A stretch of 64,000 nucleotides of DNA from Lithospermum erythrorhizon (GCA_019722365.1 JADFUC010001590.1:62001-126000), one strand, 5' to 3'; positions 23,086 through 35,360 are shown, counted from the stretch's first letter. Translations and numbers: made by a program. The notes: a model not told the origin generated them from the sequence alone.

Positions 23086-23526
23086 ATAAAGTAAATAACG
23101 TTCTTGTTATTAGCGATGATGCCATGCGTTATTTACTTTGCGGTATTAGCATTAATTGCCTTTTAAAATTAGTGGCTGCGTTAATACAAAATACGGCGAT
23201 GTTCATTTGAAATAGAATAGTGTTCAATTTAAAACAAATGATACTACATTAAGAACAATTCTAAAGTGAAATCAATCTGGGAAATCAAACATATTAATAT
23301 CCAAAATTAGAAAATAAGTAATTGCATAACATAAAACTAAATTGTTCGAATACTAAACATGAATATAATCAATATTGAAAACACATTATTCATGGAAACA
23401 TGTTTTCAAGTGAATCCATTTGCTCACCTTCCACCCTGGCTCTCACTCACATTCATACGCTCTGCTCACAATAATACTCTCTTCTTTGCCTTGCTTAGCT
23501 GCCCCATATCAACTTTGATGCTCTCG

Positions 23527-24639
23527 TTATCTTGAAGCCGGGTTAGCATTTGGCGTTAATGGGATTCCAACATTGACATAGCTGTCGGATGATCGAGGAG
23601 CGAGGAAGACTACGCTACTCAGGGCTCGATTCGCTTCAACAATGTTGTTGGCCAACAAGAGTAGGAGGTACCCACCCGCTTTGGGAGTAGCGGTTGTTGA
23701 ACCTCCACTCATCTTGAACATCAACTAAATGTTCAAACACACTCCCATTTAGACCCTTGATACCCGTCCCAGCAAGACTTCTGGCTAATCAATGATTGCC
23801 TTCCCGTTTCTAGAGTCCTTCTTATCAACCCATCTACATTCTCCAATAGGAACCACTTTGATATTAACTAACAAATGGGAGATAATCATGCCATAGTGAA
23901 GGGTTGACATTAACTTTGATGAAACATATGTTTAAGTATCAAGCGTGGCATGTTAACCCGTCATGAAATTGATATAGACCACATAGCGACGAATGCAAAC
24001 AACTTATTTCGGATGCTTGACTGGTAGATGGGAAAATAAGATACGACTTTCCAAACAAGTTTTGTATACCATTCAAATTATTCTTATACTGCTTATTCGC
24101 TTCTTTCTTAACTCTCACGATTGTTGTTAAGTTCTTGTCTGGCGCTCTTGTAATGTTACCCGGACGGTTAATTGCACCATCCCCTTTCCGGGTAATCATC
24201 CGCACCCCAACTAAGCATACCAAATAGTTTTTATTAAATCGGTTTCCGTTATAATACATGTAACTCCATCGATATTGTAACGACAACCAAGCGAACTCCT
24301 ATTTATCGTTATAACGTGAGTGAGCAGTTCATAAAACTTATACGATAGGCGGGATACCGATTACTAGCTAAAAAGTAGTAAATGTGCTAAGTTTGGCATG
24401 ATCAAAAATTGGAATAAAAAGATTACCCGTTACCGCCTTGATTTCTCCTTCGTGAGAGTACATCCCAAATGTCTTGTCCTCCCGCTTTCACACCCTTGAA
24501 CTTCCTCGGCCATTGCACCCCTACATCTTAGCACCCTCTTGTGGTAGTGGTGTAGGTGGTAATTCATGTTGGACTCTCCTCTATTTCTTGTTTGCAATTC
24601 AACAATTTCCTTATTTTTTGGAGCTCTTTTTGGTGCCAT
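23527..24639 (-). pseudogene. hAT-associated second reading frame, copy B
   Basis: The ATG at 24639 starts MAPKRAPKNKEIVELQTRN and runs open for 69 codons. Protein-like sequence continues at 24286-23939 (115 codons, including KNYLVCLVGVRMITRK and a lysine/asparagine-rich middle), then a stretch with LWHDYLPFV and GECRWVDKK (about 23890-23820) and a small alanine-rich end (23724-23527). Stops and frameshifts break it. A TATAAA lies about 40 bases upstream of the ATG, so it may have had its own promoter. Copy A has the same start at the same relative place. I do not recognise the family; a plant-transposon-protein or Athila ORF1 relationship is only a guess. Confidence 0.45.
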
Positions 24640-24789
24640 TTTAGCAAATTGATACTAATATACTAATTGGAAGATGATTTATAGAGGAATTGAAGATTGA
24701 GTTTGAGAGAATTTTGTTTTTGAAGTTTGGAGTTTGAGTAAATGTGTTTCAATTGAATGTTTGGAACCCTATTATTTCAATTTTCGCGC

Positions 24790-24895
24790 TTAAACGTGGT
24801 ACCGTTATAAATAAACGGTACCACGTTTAATCCATCTGCTACGCCATTTTTCGGATTAAGCATTGGTGCCGTGTGCGTAGCGGTACCACGTTTAA
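24790..24895. repeat. Perfect-looking palindromic GGTACC repeats, hAT copy B
   Basis: TTAAACGTGGTACCGTTA and AAACGGTACCACGTTTAA face each other across about 5 bases at 24790-24830, forming an inverted repeat of about 17 matched positions. A further CGGTACCACGTTTAA lies at about 24881. The AAACGG core is the motif bound by Ac transposase. These sit between the end of the transposase and the promoter of the second frame. Confidence 0.75.
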
Positions 24896-25106
24896 TTCAA
24901 CTCATTTTTAAAAAATACAGTTTATTTGTATGGAATAAAGAACATTTTATTATTTTAAACCGTTCACGGTATATATCTTAAATGCGGTAAAGGGAGTTTA
25001 CATGAGTTTCCTTGATAATACAAGTTATAAAGTTACAAAACTACAATTCTAATCATCATAAATTAATTCATCTTGGACTCTTAACAGCCGAGTCTTTTTT
25101 CAACGT

Positions 25107-27082
25107 CTATTGTGTTGCTCTCTTCGTCTTCTTCGATTTCTTCCTCAATGTCACTAAGATCCTCGAACATATCTTTTTCTTTCGTTCCATGACTGTGTCT
25201 TTATCTTGCATCCTATGCTCGGCCGCCGTCCAATTCATGATGCACACACATACTTCAATCGCCGAGCTTGTAAGTCTTGAACGTCTTTGAGTGTATAGCT
25301 TCGCCATGCTAAATGTGGATTCACTAGCTATTGTCGACATAGGATAGAAAATATTTCTTTTGCCATCTTAGACGGGCCGAGGAAACAAAATTCGCTTCTT
25401 CGCGCGTCATTTTAATATATCAAAGGATTTTTTATATTATATTGACTCAATTCAAAGTTAATAGTTAAATATTGAGTTAACTCATTAGGTGTCTTATTAG
25501 GTGATTGGATCAATTTCACCTAAAAACATATATTTCTAAGGTGATCGTGTTGACTTCGTATTTTAATTCCGTGCGGGACACGTAAAACTTTGTATACTAC
25601 TTGAAGGTGTGGCCTTATGCTTTGTCCGTACACATGATTGGTATTTGCTATACATGTTATACATATACGTTTCAATTCCATCTTTCCATTTTTGAACATC
25701 AAAACTCTTTAGTTCTGGATTAAAGGGTAGTAAAGATTCATAATACGATTTCACATAGAAATTAAAATGCTTTAATTTAGCGTTAGGATCCAAGATTATA
25801 CCAATTGCATATGCATGTGGTATAGGATGAAAATATTTTAAAAACTTATCTTCCATATTCGGAATCATATCTCTAGCAACATAATCATTTCTATGTTTAG
25901 TCATATGAATGGAGAGATTAACGACACATTCTAAAGCAAGATGAATATTTGGCTCGGATTGAGTTGAAAAAACTTTAGTATAATCTTTAAGTGGCTCACA
26001 GAAACTTAAGTAATTCATAACAATATTTCCAATTAGTATATGTGGTACATAATACTCACCAATCGGCTTATACTTCTCATAAAATAGGAGATTTCTTTCT
26101 TATACATATATGCACGAACTAGTAGATCGTAAGTCGGGAGTTCCATCCCAGTTTCCTGATCAAAATTAATTTCTTAAACTTCTTCTTTGGAAGCCTCAAC
26201 CGGTTTTATATTCATATCTTAACACCCCGTAAGTAACAATAAGAGTGCGGCTTTACAATTGGTATCTTTAATTTTTAGATTGAAGCGGTATTATGGACGC
26301 ATTATCAAATGAAGTGAAGTAATCTTATTCAAACATTTGTAATCATTGGCACATCTGATATACTTCGAAATTTGAATATTGTTATGTTTAGCAATCGATC
26401 TAAAATATATAATTCTCCTTGTAAAGACTAATCTTGATCAATCCAATGACATGTTACCTTAGCATTATATCAAAATCCAAAAAAGACACCCAATATCACT
26501 AGTCAAACACATTTTATAAGGCAAATTCATAAGAGTGTTACCTAGAATCTCTTTCATTTTAAAATATTTAAAAGCATAGGTTTTGTAAGTGAATGCGGGG
26601 GGATATGCTCGAGGATTATGACATTTTGAATCCATTTATTAAGCATGCATCAATGCTTGATGATTAAAAGGCAAGAACTGCGATTACAAATTTCATAGTT
26701 TCAATCCTATAAAGCGAGATACTAAAAGTTCTTACGGTTTGGATATCAATAGTTCGCGTGTGGCGATATCGCCGTATCTTTAGTGATCTTATGACCGTAA
26801 GTGTCACAGCAGATGACGGTTCCCGCTTTACCCTTTAGTTTCCATGATAGAGTAGCCTTACAATTTATACAAGTTGCCGTTTTCACGGTCTCCCATTAAA
26901 ATATTTCCAAATCCGTGAAGTTTTCGCTTTCATTAGTAGTATCCGTAGCACTAGATTGAGAGTTAATAATGGGTAAGATTCGTCCATACGATTATCATCT
27001 CTAAATTAACATAATCATTGAACATAGGCGAAACTAAGCATTATACTTTGAACATTTTACCAAGATTCGATTTTGATGCCAT
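25107..27082 (-). pseudogene. hAT transposase, copy B
   Basis: The ATG at 27082 (MASKSN) opens a region of about 1.98 kb, right for a 650-residue hAT transposase. Order on the minus strand: BED-finger-like stretch with TCINCKATLSWKLKGKAG (about 26910-26830), a decayed catalytic region, an open run at 26018-25563 with CEPLKDYTKVFS, PNMEDKFLKYF, GIILDPNAKLKHFNF and KSFDVQKWKDGIE (RNase-H-fold/DUF4413-like part), then MSTIASESTFSM and RSRLTSSAIEVCVCIMNW (25340-25240), the hAT C-terminal dimerisation domain, and an acidic tail readable in another frame. The first half is badly frameshifted. It lacks a continuous frame, so it is inactive. Confidence 0.85.
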
Positions 27083-27349
27083 TAATTTAGAAGAACAAAT
27101 ATCTGAATTTATAAAAGTTGGTAGATAATACGAACGGAGATGGAAACTGATATAGGATTGTAGATTGTAGATTGGAATGAGCAATGCTGTGAGATAGAAT
27201 CCTTTAGACTTGATATAATTCTTAATATAGATTTGAGATTGCTTATTGCTTTGAGTTTGCTTACAAATGATTGTGGTGTGAGAAATGAAAGGAAGGTATT
27301 ATCACTTTTATAGACTACCGTGGTGTGTTTGACTTTGCGGGCAATAAGC

Positions 27350-27625
27350 GGGGTACCCGTTTAATTTAAAACGGTACCACGTTTGAAATGCGAAGAGCAG
27401 ATTATGTTGCGGTAGTACTAAGCGTGGTACCGTTTAAATTAGCGGTACCGTTTGAAATAAAATAAGCGGATATATAGCGTTGGTAATAGCGTGGTACCGT
27501 TTGATCAGGCGGTACCACGTTTGATCCTCTGAAAGTAAGCGATTATTACATTATAGGCGTTACAAAAGCTGATGCGTTGGTTTATGGCATTAAGTGCTTA
27601 GTTTGGTATTAAATGGTACCCGCGT
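27350..27625. repeat. GGTACCACGTTT motif cluster, transposase side of hAT copy B
   Basis: At least seven GGTACC-centred motifs, several as head-to-head pairs (for example CGTGGTACCGTTTGATCAGGC followed by GGTACCACGTTTGA), lie in 280 bp next to the GC-rich end. This density suits subterminal transposase-binding sites. Confidence 0.75.
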
Positions 27626-27785
27626 TAAGGCCGCGAAAGTGGGCGCCATGCCAGAATAGGGCGGTAACCTGTAATTTGGGCGGCCCGATTCGTTAAGGGG
27701 CCTTGGGCGCGTCGAACTTGTTACTGGCCCGGCCCGATTCGATCATTAGGGGGCAAGCCGGGCCGGGCGATTCGTAGTCACGGCT

Positions 27786-29075
27786 AGTGGTTCTATGTCT
27801 TTTATTTATTGAAGATATCTTAGAATCCGACGTCACGAGGTCTTCTTTTAGGCGTAAGTCGTTTTTTATCACTGAGTTTTGATATAGATAAATATTGAAG
27901 TCATATTGAAGTGTAAGTATAGCGTTTTCTTTTAGTAGTACGAGAGCGTCGTTGTCAAGCGTTTCACGGATGATAGAATGCCGAGTTAAAGGGAAGGATG
28001 AATTGTGGCTATGTGCATAATAGATATCTCAAGAACATTAGATGAATGAGGAGCTTCGTTGGTGTGTTGCAAACCTTAGTATTTGTCTTTCAAAATTTTG
28101 TAATGCCTCGATTATGAATAGTGTTTGTAAGCACCTAGATACACTGATATACATTTGACTTGATCTTTGTTGGTTTATGTTTTGAATGAAATGTTGGTAA
28201 TAATGATTTCTAAAATGTTTTGAATTTATTTTTGATATTAAAACTTCTTTTTGTTGTCTTTGTGTTTTGTTTATAAGAAATGTACATAATATGATATAGG
28301 TTTACAAATTATTGATTTGGATGGCGAGCGATAAGTGTTATAAGTTAGCAGAGAGAACAACCATGAAGTGCCGCTCTAAATTTAGAGGGTCTCTTCGTGC
28401 CCGGCCTGCTCTAAGTTTAAATACTTAGAAAGCGCTTATTATAATGATATTTTTTTGTGTCCTCTTTGTATTTTTGAAATGTCTTCAAATGCTTTTTTTA
28501 TAGTAATGACGAGGAAGTTTTTCTCCTAATGCTATTCCTGTTATTTACTTAGGGTATCCCGTAACTCAGAAGCCTACAAGCTATATTGTCTAACACAAAA
28601 CAAAATGATAGTGTTAAGGATGTAGTGTTCCATAAATCAGTGTTCCCTAATAAAATTCAATTGTCTACATACTCATGAAAAAATTCATAATATTTTATCA
28701 TTTTCATATGGGTGTTAATATTCATAAAATTTCATTTTAATTTGATTAATTGTCTTCTGGACAAATATTTTATAAACTAATTCTTCCTCCTCTCTTTTTT
28801 GATTCACACATCTTCTGGACTTGGTTAGAGTTTCGTACTAATAACATTTTATGAATACAACTAATAATAATAAGAATAATATGAAGATACAAAGAATAGT
28901 AAAAGAGGAGAAGACTTTTATTGATGTGTGAATAATAAAGTACATTGTGTGCCTATTTATGAGCTTTCATGATACACAACTTGGGTAAGTAATCATCTGC
29001 AGATCTCCTCCAATTAGTACATGATGATGGACATCCATAAATGGTGAATATATACTATTCCATAACAGAAGGATT
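27786..29075. other. Intergenic, nothing recognised
   Basis: AT-rich DNA with no open frame over 60 codons and no repeat or terminal motif I can support. The last 200 bases may be the flank into which the downstream LINE inserted. Confidence 0.5.
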
Positions 29076-29263
29076 TTTATTATTATTATTATTTTTTTTT
29101 TTAAACGAGCGGTGAAATTTTATTAAAATGGAAATAAAATTACAAATAATAGAGTTCAAAAGACAAAAATAAAAGAGGGAGTGTAATCCCAAAACCAGAC
29201 TAGTGTCCAATAAGATGTTGGATCTTAGTTTCTTCTATTAAGCCAAGGGTTTGACTTCATACT

Positions 29264-32200
29264 TCATTTAAGTATCTTCGTTTCTTCTATTTCTCCTGCG
29301 GTAGAGTTGAGAGAAGCCAAAAAGTCTCTTGAGAATCTTGCTATCTCCACCGGTGGATGGTGGTTCCAAATTGGTTTATCTGGTCTGCTTAGGTGTCTTA
29401 TTTGTATCTGCAGGATCTCCTGTACGTCCATAGGCAGGAAATGTGCTCTTAAAGCTGTAATATCCCAAATTCCCACTTCCGGATCTATGAATTTTGACAA
29501 TTGATGTATAGTAATTGTTGTAGGTTCGGTTGTGTATGGTTTCTTGGACCATGTATGTTGAACCCATCTGAGTTTCCATGAATGAATGTTCGTCCCATCC
29601 CCCACTTCCCAGTCTATCGTGTTGCATAGAAATTCTCTAACTTGAATTAAACTCTTCCATGTGTAGCTGGGTATCGGCCCTATCTGTGCAGTCCAAAAGG
29701 ATCCTTGTGGAAAGTATTTGGCCATGTTGAAGAGCCTGAGGTCCCTAAATCCGAGACCCCCATTTGGTTTTGTATTGCACAGTGTAGACCAGCTTGATCA
29801 ATGTATTGATTTCTTTTGCTCTGTTGATCCCCACCAAAAGTTGGATAGTATAGAATTAATCTTGTTGCAAACATGTACAACCAACAAGAAGCATTGCATA
29901 GGATAGTGATAGCTTATAACACTGATTTAATAAAAATTTCGATAATTGGGGATAGGCATATCTTAGCTTTAATAAGAATTTCCTTACCCGCTTTGGAGAG
30001 TAGTCTAGATTTCCAACCCTCGACTTTGGCTTTAACACGATCAATAAGGGATGAATAAAAGTCCTTTTTTGATGTGCCAAGAGAGGTTGGAAGTCCTAGA
30101 TACTTTCCATGGGGTTGACCTACCTTGCCCGTCTCTAAAAAATGTCAGTGATTGCTACCTTAAGCTCCTCTGAAACATTGGGGCTGGTCTTGTGTAGAGT
30201 TACGGGGTTGATTAGGCTGCCACGACTAGATCTCGTACTGCTTAAGGATCCTCATTAAAATTCTAGCTTCCGTCACCGATGCTCTACCCAGAAGAAGGGT
30301 ATCATTAGCAAACATGAGGTGGGAGAATGTTGTTGTATTTTCCCCAAAATTGATACCTTGTAATTCTCAGTTACAGTTGAAATAGCAGCTTGAGCCATTT
30401 GGTACAAATAATAAATAGATATAATGAAAGGGTCACTTGCTATTACCCCTCACGGCTGAAAGAAGCAGTTGGTTCCGTTAATAAGCACTTAGAAGGAAAC
30501 GATGTCACGCATGGTCCATAATGAGATTAATCCACTTATGGCTAAAGTTTAGTTGTTGCGTCATGGAGCTTGAAAACTCCGTTCTATCATGCGTAGGCGC
30601 CGTCGTATCGAGTTTAATGGACATATAACCATCCTTCCCTGTTTTCTTGTGCTTTATAAAGTGATGTACTTCATAAGAGAGCAAGACATTATCTGTGATA
30701 AGTCTGTTAGGGACAAAGGCGCTCTGGGTCTCTGAGATGATGGTAGGAAGAATATTCTTAAGTCTCATTGCCATAGTCTTCACGATACCTTAGTTACCGT
30801 GAAAGTGATGGGTCACAAATGTGTAAATCATCCTCGGCTCCTTAACCTTAGGGATCAAAGTAATCAAGGTAAAATTAAACTTGTATAAAAGCACCCCATT
30901 GTTAAGAAAGTTCAGAACCATTGAAATAACATCAGGCCTCACAATGTCCCAATAATGCTGGAAGAACTTGCCAGACATACCATCTGGACCCGGTGATTTG
31001 TACCTTTAGTAGAGAACAAACTACTTACCATAGGCGAGAAAAGTATCATCGTACTTTTGGCTACTATTAATCCTCTTCATGGAGAGATGTACCAAGAGGA
31101 AAGTCGAGGGAGATTCGGCGTGAATAACCGATGGGAGCTACGCAAGCAACCGTTGGATATGCATGAGGATCGGTGATCCCTCGTACCATTATCATCTTCA
31201 GGTGTTGATAAAGGATTCGAGTCCACTTTTATGCGAAGAAAGGGCATGAAAATAAACTGATATTTGTCGCCACTTGACCTGGTTTCGACCACAACCGCGT
31301 TGCCTCAGTATATATCCATTAGTTTCTGGTAACTATCTATTTCCTTGCCCAAAGATAGCGCTAGTACTTTAGACCCATTTGTAATAAGGCCTTGATTTAG
31401 GCTATCCAGACTAGAATGTTTGGACTCGATGCTCCGTCTAACATTCCCAAGCGACATAAGCACCAATTTAGTAGTCCCCGATCTACTATTGCGAATTACA
31501 CATAAAAAGGTTTCTCCCAGGGTCATTACATCTTTGTTTATTCCATGACTTTGCTACCACCCGGTGGTTTCTTTATGAATTACACGGCCTCGTTCAAACC
31601 TGAATCTCGGCTTACCCCTTATCGCTCCATTCCTTGGTACGGAGAAGCGAGAGTGCATGATCAGATAATTACTAGAGATGCAAGAGTCTTACATCTGGAA
31701 ATTCCATCATCCAATCTTTGCTAGCTAGTCCCCTGTCAAGCCTACCTCTGGTAGAGTGCGGAGAAGTGAAATTATTACACCAAGTGTAAGGGAACCCAGA
31801 GAAACCAATATCAAAAATCCCACAATCCTCAGCCACCCGGCGAAATTGCTCATTTGCCATTGTGGACGAGGGCGAGATTGGGAAACATGCTCATAAGGGA
31901 AAAAGACTTCATTAAAATCATCAATAAAAACTGTAGGGATTACAGACGAGAAAAAGATAAAACGTAACAAATTCCATGATAATTTTCTTTTAGAGACCTC
32001 ATGGTGCCATAAAAATCAATAAATCTCCAAGCTTCAAAACCAGCCTCTTTAATAACTGCTTCAATATGATGCGTAGAATATGAGATAATCTCTACATCAA
32101 TATCTCATTTTCAGAGTAGGGTCAAACCTCATCTTCTATCATTAGCAACTACTAATAAGGCTTGATTAAGTTTTGTCTTATTCTTGAGTTGATCCCACTC

Positions 32201-32326
32201 ATGACTATGTAACTTCGTTTCTATGAGAAAAATCAAATTGGATTTATATGAGATCACTAAACCGGCTAGTGACCAAACTGCCCGGGGGTTGCCCAAAGCC
32301 CGACAGTTCCATGATAATATACTCAT
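29264..32326 (-). pseudogene. LINE ORF2: endonuclease, reverse transcriptase, zf-RVT; disabled
   Basis: The ATG at 32326 opens MSILSWNCRALGNPRAVWSL, a textbook EEP-endonuclease start, with LIFLIETKL next. The later endonuclease blocks appear at 31970-31672 (FIDDFNEV, GFPYTWCN, RGRLDRGLAS). RT follows at 30978-30505: FFQHYWDIVRPDV, FTLITLIPKV, then [26 protein letters not shown] and an SIKLD stretch at the first catalytic aspartate. The YADD-type box is not visible. The end (29725-29264) has WWEVGDG-like and WKLRW blocks and KPIWNHHP of the zf-RVT region. Many stops and frameshifts break it. It would nick target DNA and reverse-transcribe the LINE RNA if intact. Confidence 0.85.
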
Positions 32327-33060
32327 TTTTGCCGGTCAGCCGTATCACACGGAGCAGATAGTCCATCGAATCCAGGAATAGAAATAGATGGTTTCTTGCT
32401 TTGTGAACCAATGTAACATGCTTCCCCATAAGGGTGGAATCTCTTCTTTGTAGGGGTACGATTTTTGTCGAGCCCTTTAAGAATTGAATTCCATTTAAGT
32501 TGGGCTGAATTTTGCCCCTCAAGGGTGATCTGTTGCTCAGATTTTTGAAAATTAAATAAATTAAGGGTGGGCCTTAGGTCTACCTCTTTCAGTTTGAAAT
32601 TGCTTGAAGTCAGCCTTGATATTATTTCCCTGATAAGTCTCCTCCTGTAATAAATCTGTGATTGAAATGCCTCCAGCCGTTTCCCTGAAAGTATCCTCCT
32701 TTGAAAACTCCCCATCAGGAGCGGTGTCTTTATCACCCTCCTTATTAGTCTCCAAAAATAAAGTGAAGAGAGGAACATTACTTATGCCTTCCCGCAGATT
32801 ATGCTTGAGTGTAATGGCTCCACTTGAATAGCCTAAAGAATTGCCCTCCTCATTCAATGTCAGTTGCCTCGTGGCCCAAGCTTTGTCCTTCCATACAGTA
32901 GTGATGATCCGTTTAGAAGACGGTCTCGAAACAAAGGAGAATAGAAAACAAAGGAGAATAGAAAAAGCAGGAGTTGCGAATAATTTCGGAATCCATAATA
33001 AGTAAAACAAAGGAGAATAGAAAAACAGAATCTGGCATGGCGAGATTCAAGATAAAACAA
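32327..33060 (-). pseudogene. LINE ORF1-like region
   Basis: Two overlapping open frames (32778-32323 and 33010-32561) cover this stretch. The second reads WKDKAWATRQLTLNEEGN, then an acidic tail with SKEDTFRETAGGISITDLL; the first contributes FKLKEVDLRPTLNLFN and an end just before the ORF2 start. The position immediately upstream of ORF2 and the charged, low-complexity composition fit the C-terminal half of LINE ORF1. I do not see a zinc knuckle or DUF4283. The assignment rests mainly on position. Confidence 0.5.
32931..33025. repeat. Three copies of a 17-bp repeat
   Basis: ACAAAGGAGAATAGAAAA occurs at 32931, 32948 (directly abutting) and 33007. The first two form a perfect tandem pair. 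Confidence 0.85.
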
Positions 33061-33164
33061 ACAAAATAAAGAGGATTATGCGTAATAACTCGTTCCTTGC
33101 AATATTATGTTGATAGTATATAAGTTTCCGATGGACTATTCGGGTGAAACAAAAATTTCGAAGT

Positions 33165-33581
33165 TGAGTAGTAGAATATAACAAATCGATTAGGTTGGTG
33201 AATGCATTTCGGTTTGTGGTGGGATCCGGAGATAGTATAAATAATTTCGGAATAAAATCAATGTACCGAGACTAGTATTATATGAGTAGTAGTTTATGTC
33301 ATGAGAAATTTTACATTTGCATTCGGTTTTCGTTGAGATTTAAGTCGCGGAAAGTGGAAAAATTAGCGAGCCGAGCGGGACTCAACTATTTTAAATATCT
33401 TCTAAATCCTTATCCTCTTTCATCATCATAAACTCATCCTCATCCCCTTTTCTTTGAGGTTTAATGTTCATCCTCCCCATGAGATTTTCTTCCATTTCTC
33501 GTGATTATTAAGCTAAACTCGAGGACAAAGTAATTGGATTTGTTTCTCTAAAATAAGTCCTCAAATTGTATCTAGGTAAAG
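33165..33581 (+). mobile_element. Left piece of a Tekay-like LTR split by a copia element
   Basis: GGTTTGTGGTGGGATCCGGA at 33211, followed by AATAATTTCGGAATA, matches the start of the LTR at 15.15 kb, and the similarity runs on to the C/T-rich leader near 33420-33500. The rest of this LTR resumes at 42088, so the copia element between them inserted into the LTR. Confidence 0.65.
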
Positions 33582-33588
33582 AGAGTGA

Positions 33589-34543
33589 TGGGAAAATCAT
33601 GGATATATGAGTATAAATCATAGTCAGTAATTCGAGGAATCTTAAAGTCACTACTAAATTTATTATACAAAAACATATAATTACAATTATATGAGCGAGT
33701 ACTACAGGTCATTGAATTAAATTTCACCAAAAACCACCGACTTGAAATTCACAACGTGAATTTGATTCCACCGACTCCTTGTTGCAATGTCGATGGAGTA
33801 TGATATCTACAGTTGGTCCACCGGGAGAGGTTGAATCAAGAACCGATTTATGCTTGTAAACAGAATTGAACAAACCAAAACCAAAATTCTTGGGAGAATT
33901 TTCGGCCAAGAGGCGACTACTTTTAGGGGTTTTTTATGATTCTTGTGTAAAAGCCCTAAAGTTTGCTTATATAGGGCTAGGTTAAAAGCAGAGCCCGATA
34001 AGCAACCACGTTAAGTATTAGTTAACTCTATTAGTTCGTTAAGACACTGTGGGTTGAACTATTTAATTAGCTTAATTAAATGGTAATGAGTCGATATCAA
34101 TAATCTTTCAAGTTATTGATAAATACTAAAATTACTCGAACAATTAAATAACTATTTAATTGATTCTATTTCATTCAATCGATATTCTACATAAAATGTA
34201 GAACCCTTTGTAATTAAGAAATGAACACTCGATTATATAGTTCTACTTAATTTCATACATGAAATATAACTCGGCGTCAGCTGTATGTATTATTAAGCGC
34301 CACAGGCTCAGACAAGTTGTATAATGCTAAATAATTGACCAATTACTATTATAGCGATTAATGGTAAGATCTAGCAAGTAAACAATAACCTTAGTATCAT
34401 GAGAACCCACACACTAGTAATATATAATTCACTAAGTTGAACACTAAGTTAAATAATCACATTTATGACTGGGAAATGAATTGATACACAATTGTCGCTT
34501 GATGGGCATAATAAATGGAATCAATTCTCCGGTGATTTCAACA
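33589..34543 (-). repeat. 3' LTR of the 33.6-42.1 kb copia element
   Basis: Shares long blocks with 41.08-42.09 kb, for example CCTAAAGTTTGCTTATATAG, AGTTATTGATAAATACTAAA and GGGCATAATAAATGGAAT. On the element strand it begins TGTTGAAATCACC at 34543. The left end is taken at TGGGAAAATCATGG. Confidence 0.75.
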
Positions 34544-34556
34544 CTCCCTTGCCCTT
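34544..34556 (-). other. Polypurine tract of the copia element
   Basis: On the minus strand GGGCAAGGGAG lies directly before the TG that starts the 3' LTR, as required for plus-strand priming. Confidence 0.65.
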
Positions 34557-35360
34557 GGGCGATTTATCTTACAATTCTTTATCCGTCTGTATTGACTAAC
34601 CATAAGAAGTGTGTCATGAAGCTTGACTTTCTTTACTCGAGTATGGGCGAATAAGCGTTATAGCGTCATCGCCAAATCGATCTAAAAGCATTGGCTGTGA
34701 GAAGCTTTGAGATCTTCTTTGTATATCGAGGACGGACAAATGCTCGATATGCTCAGCGTCTGTGTTCAATATATATATGATTATAATCATAACTTAAGGC
34801 GGATGTTTGGTCATAGTCAATCTGAGAGCTTGTATAGCCTGATAGTTTATATATCGTAAGTCTAGAGGGTGGCGAACCTAAAATTCCAAACAAATGTCAT
34901 AGGACACGGAATATACATATCTTCCTATGAATTCATTTCGGTCATACCTGACTCCCAGTCACGGACAGCGGCCCGGTATTGGTCCCAGTCCTATGAGGCT
35001 ACGTGATCAATGATCATAATCAAAACACCATGTTAGTCATATGATGGCGTAAGCCTAACTGTAAGCATAGGCCAAGGCCTTTTGGCTGTCTATGTTTCTA
35101 GGCTTGAAGAGGTGTAATTAACGTTAAGTATTTTCTCTAGAAAACATAGACTAACTTTAGAAGATTTAACCTTTCAGCTCGTCAAAGGATACACTACATG
35201 TATATTATATGTAAATTTAAACACTTATATAGACATAGCAAACAAATATATTAAAATATAAGAAGCATTAATATTCAAATATTTGTTCACATATACAATA
35301 ACTATGCGACTCCCTTAACCTAACACGGCTGCTGACGTACATACAGACCTATGTTATTAA
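34557..35360 (-). other. Copia 3' noncoding region
   Basis: Between the RNase H remnant and the polypurine tract, with no open frame of note. It holds nothing else that I recognise. Confidence 0.5.

Larger units (their letters stand above)
22860..27785 (-). mobile_element. hAT transposon copy B, about 4.9 kb, most complete copy
   Basis: Both ends are strikingly GC-rich for this window, with repeated GGCCCGGCCC and CCGGGCCGG words (22870-23045 and 27640-27775). A candidate terminal repeat pairs ATGGCTGCGAA on the left with a reverse-complement GTGACTACGAA on the right. Inside, read on the minus strand: motif cluster (27350-27625), transposase (27082-25107), motif cluster (24790-24895), second reading frame (from 24639) and a last motif pair (23049-23085). 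I could not fix the 8-bp target duplication, so the ends may be off by tens of bases. Confidence 0.65.
29076..33060 (-). mobile_element. LINE (L1-type), nearly full-length, minus strand
   Basis: The 3' end is marked on the plus strand by a TTA-repeat and T-run (29076-29102), which is a poly-A-like tail on the element strand, followed by TAAACGAGCGGTGAAATTTT. Reading upward are the zf-RVT region, reverse transcriptase, endonuclease and an ORF1-like region to about 33060. The 5' end is uncertain and borders a gypsy LTR. Confidence 0.75.
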
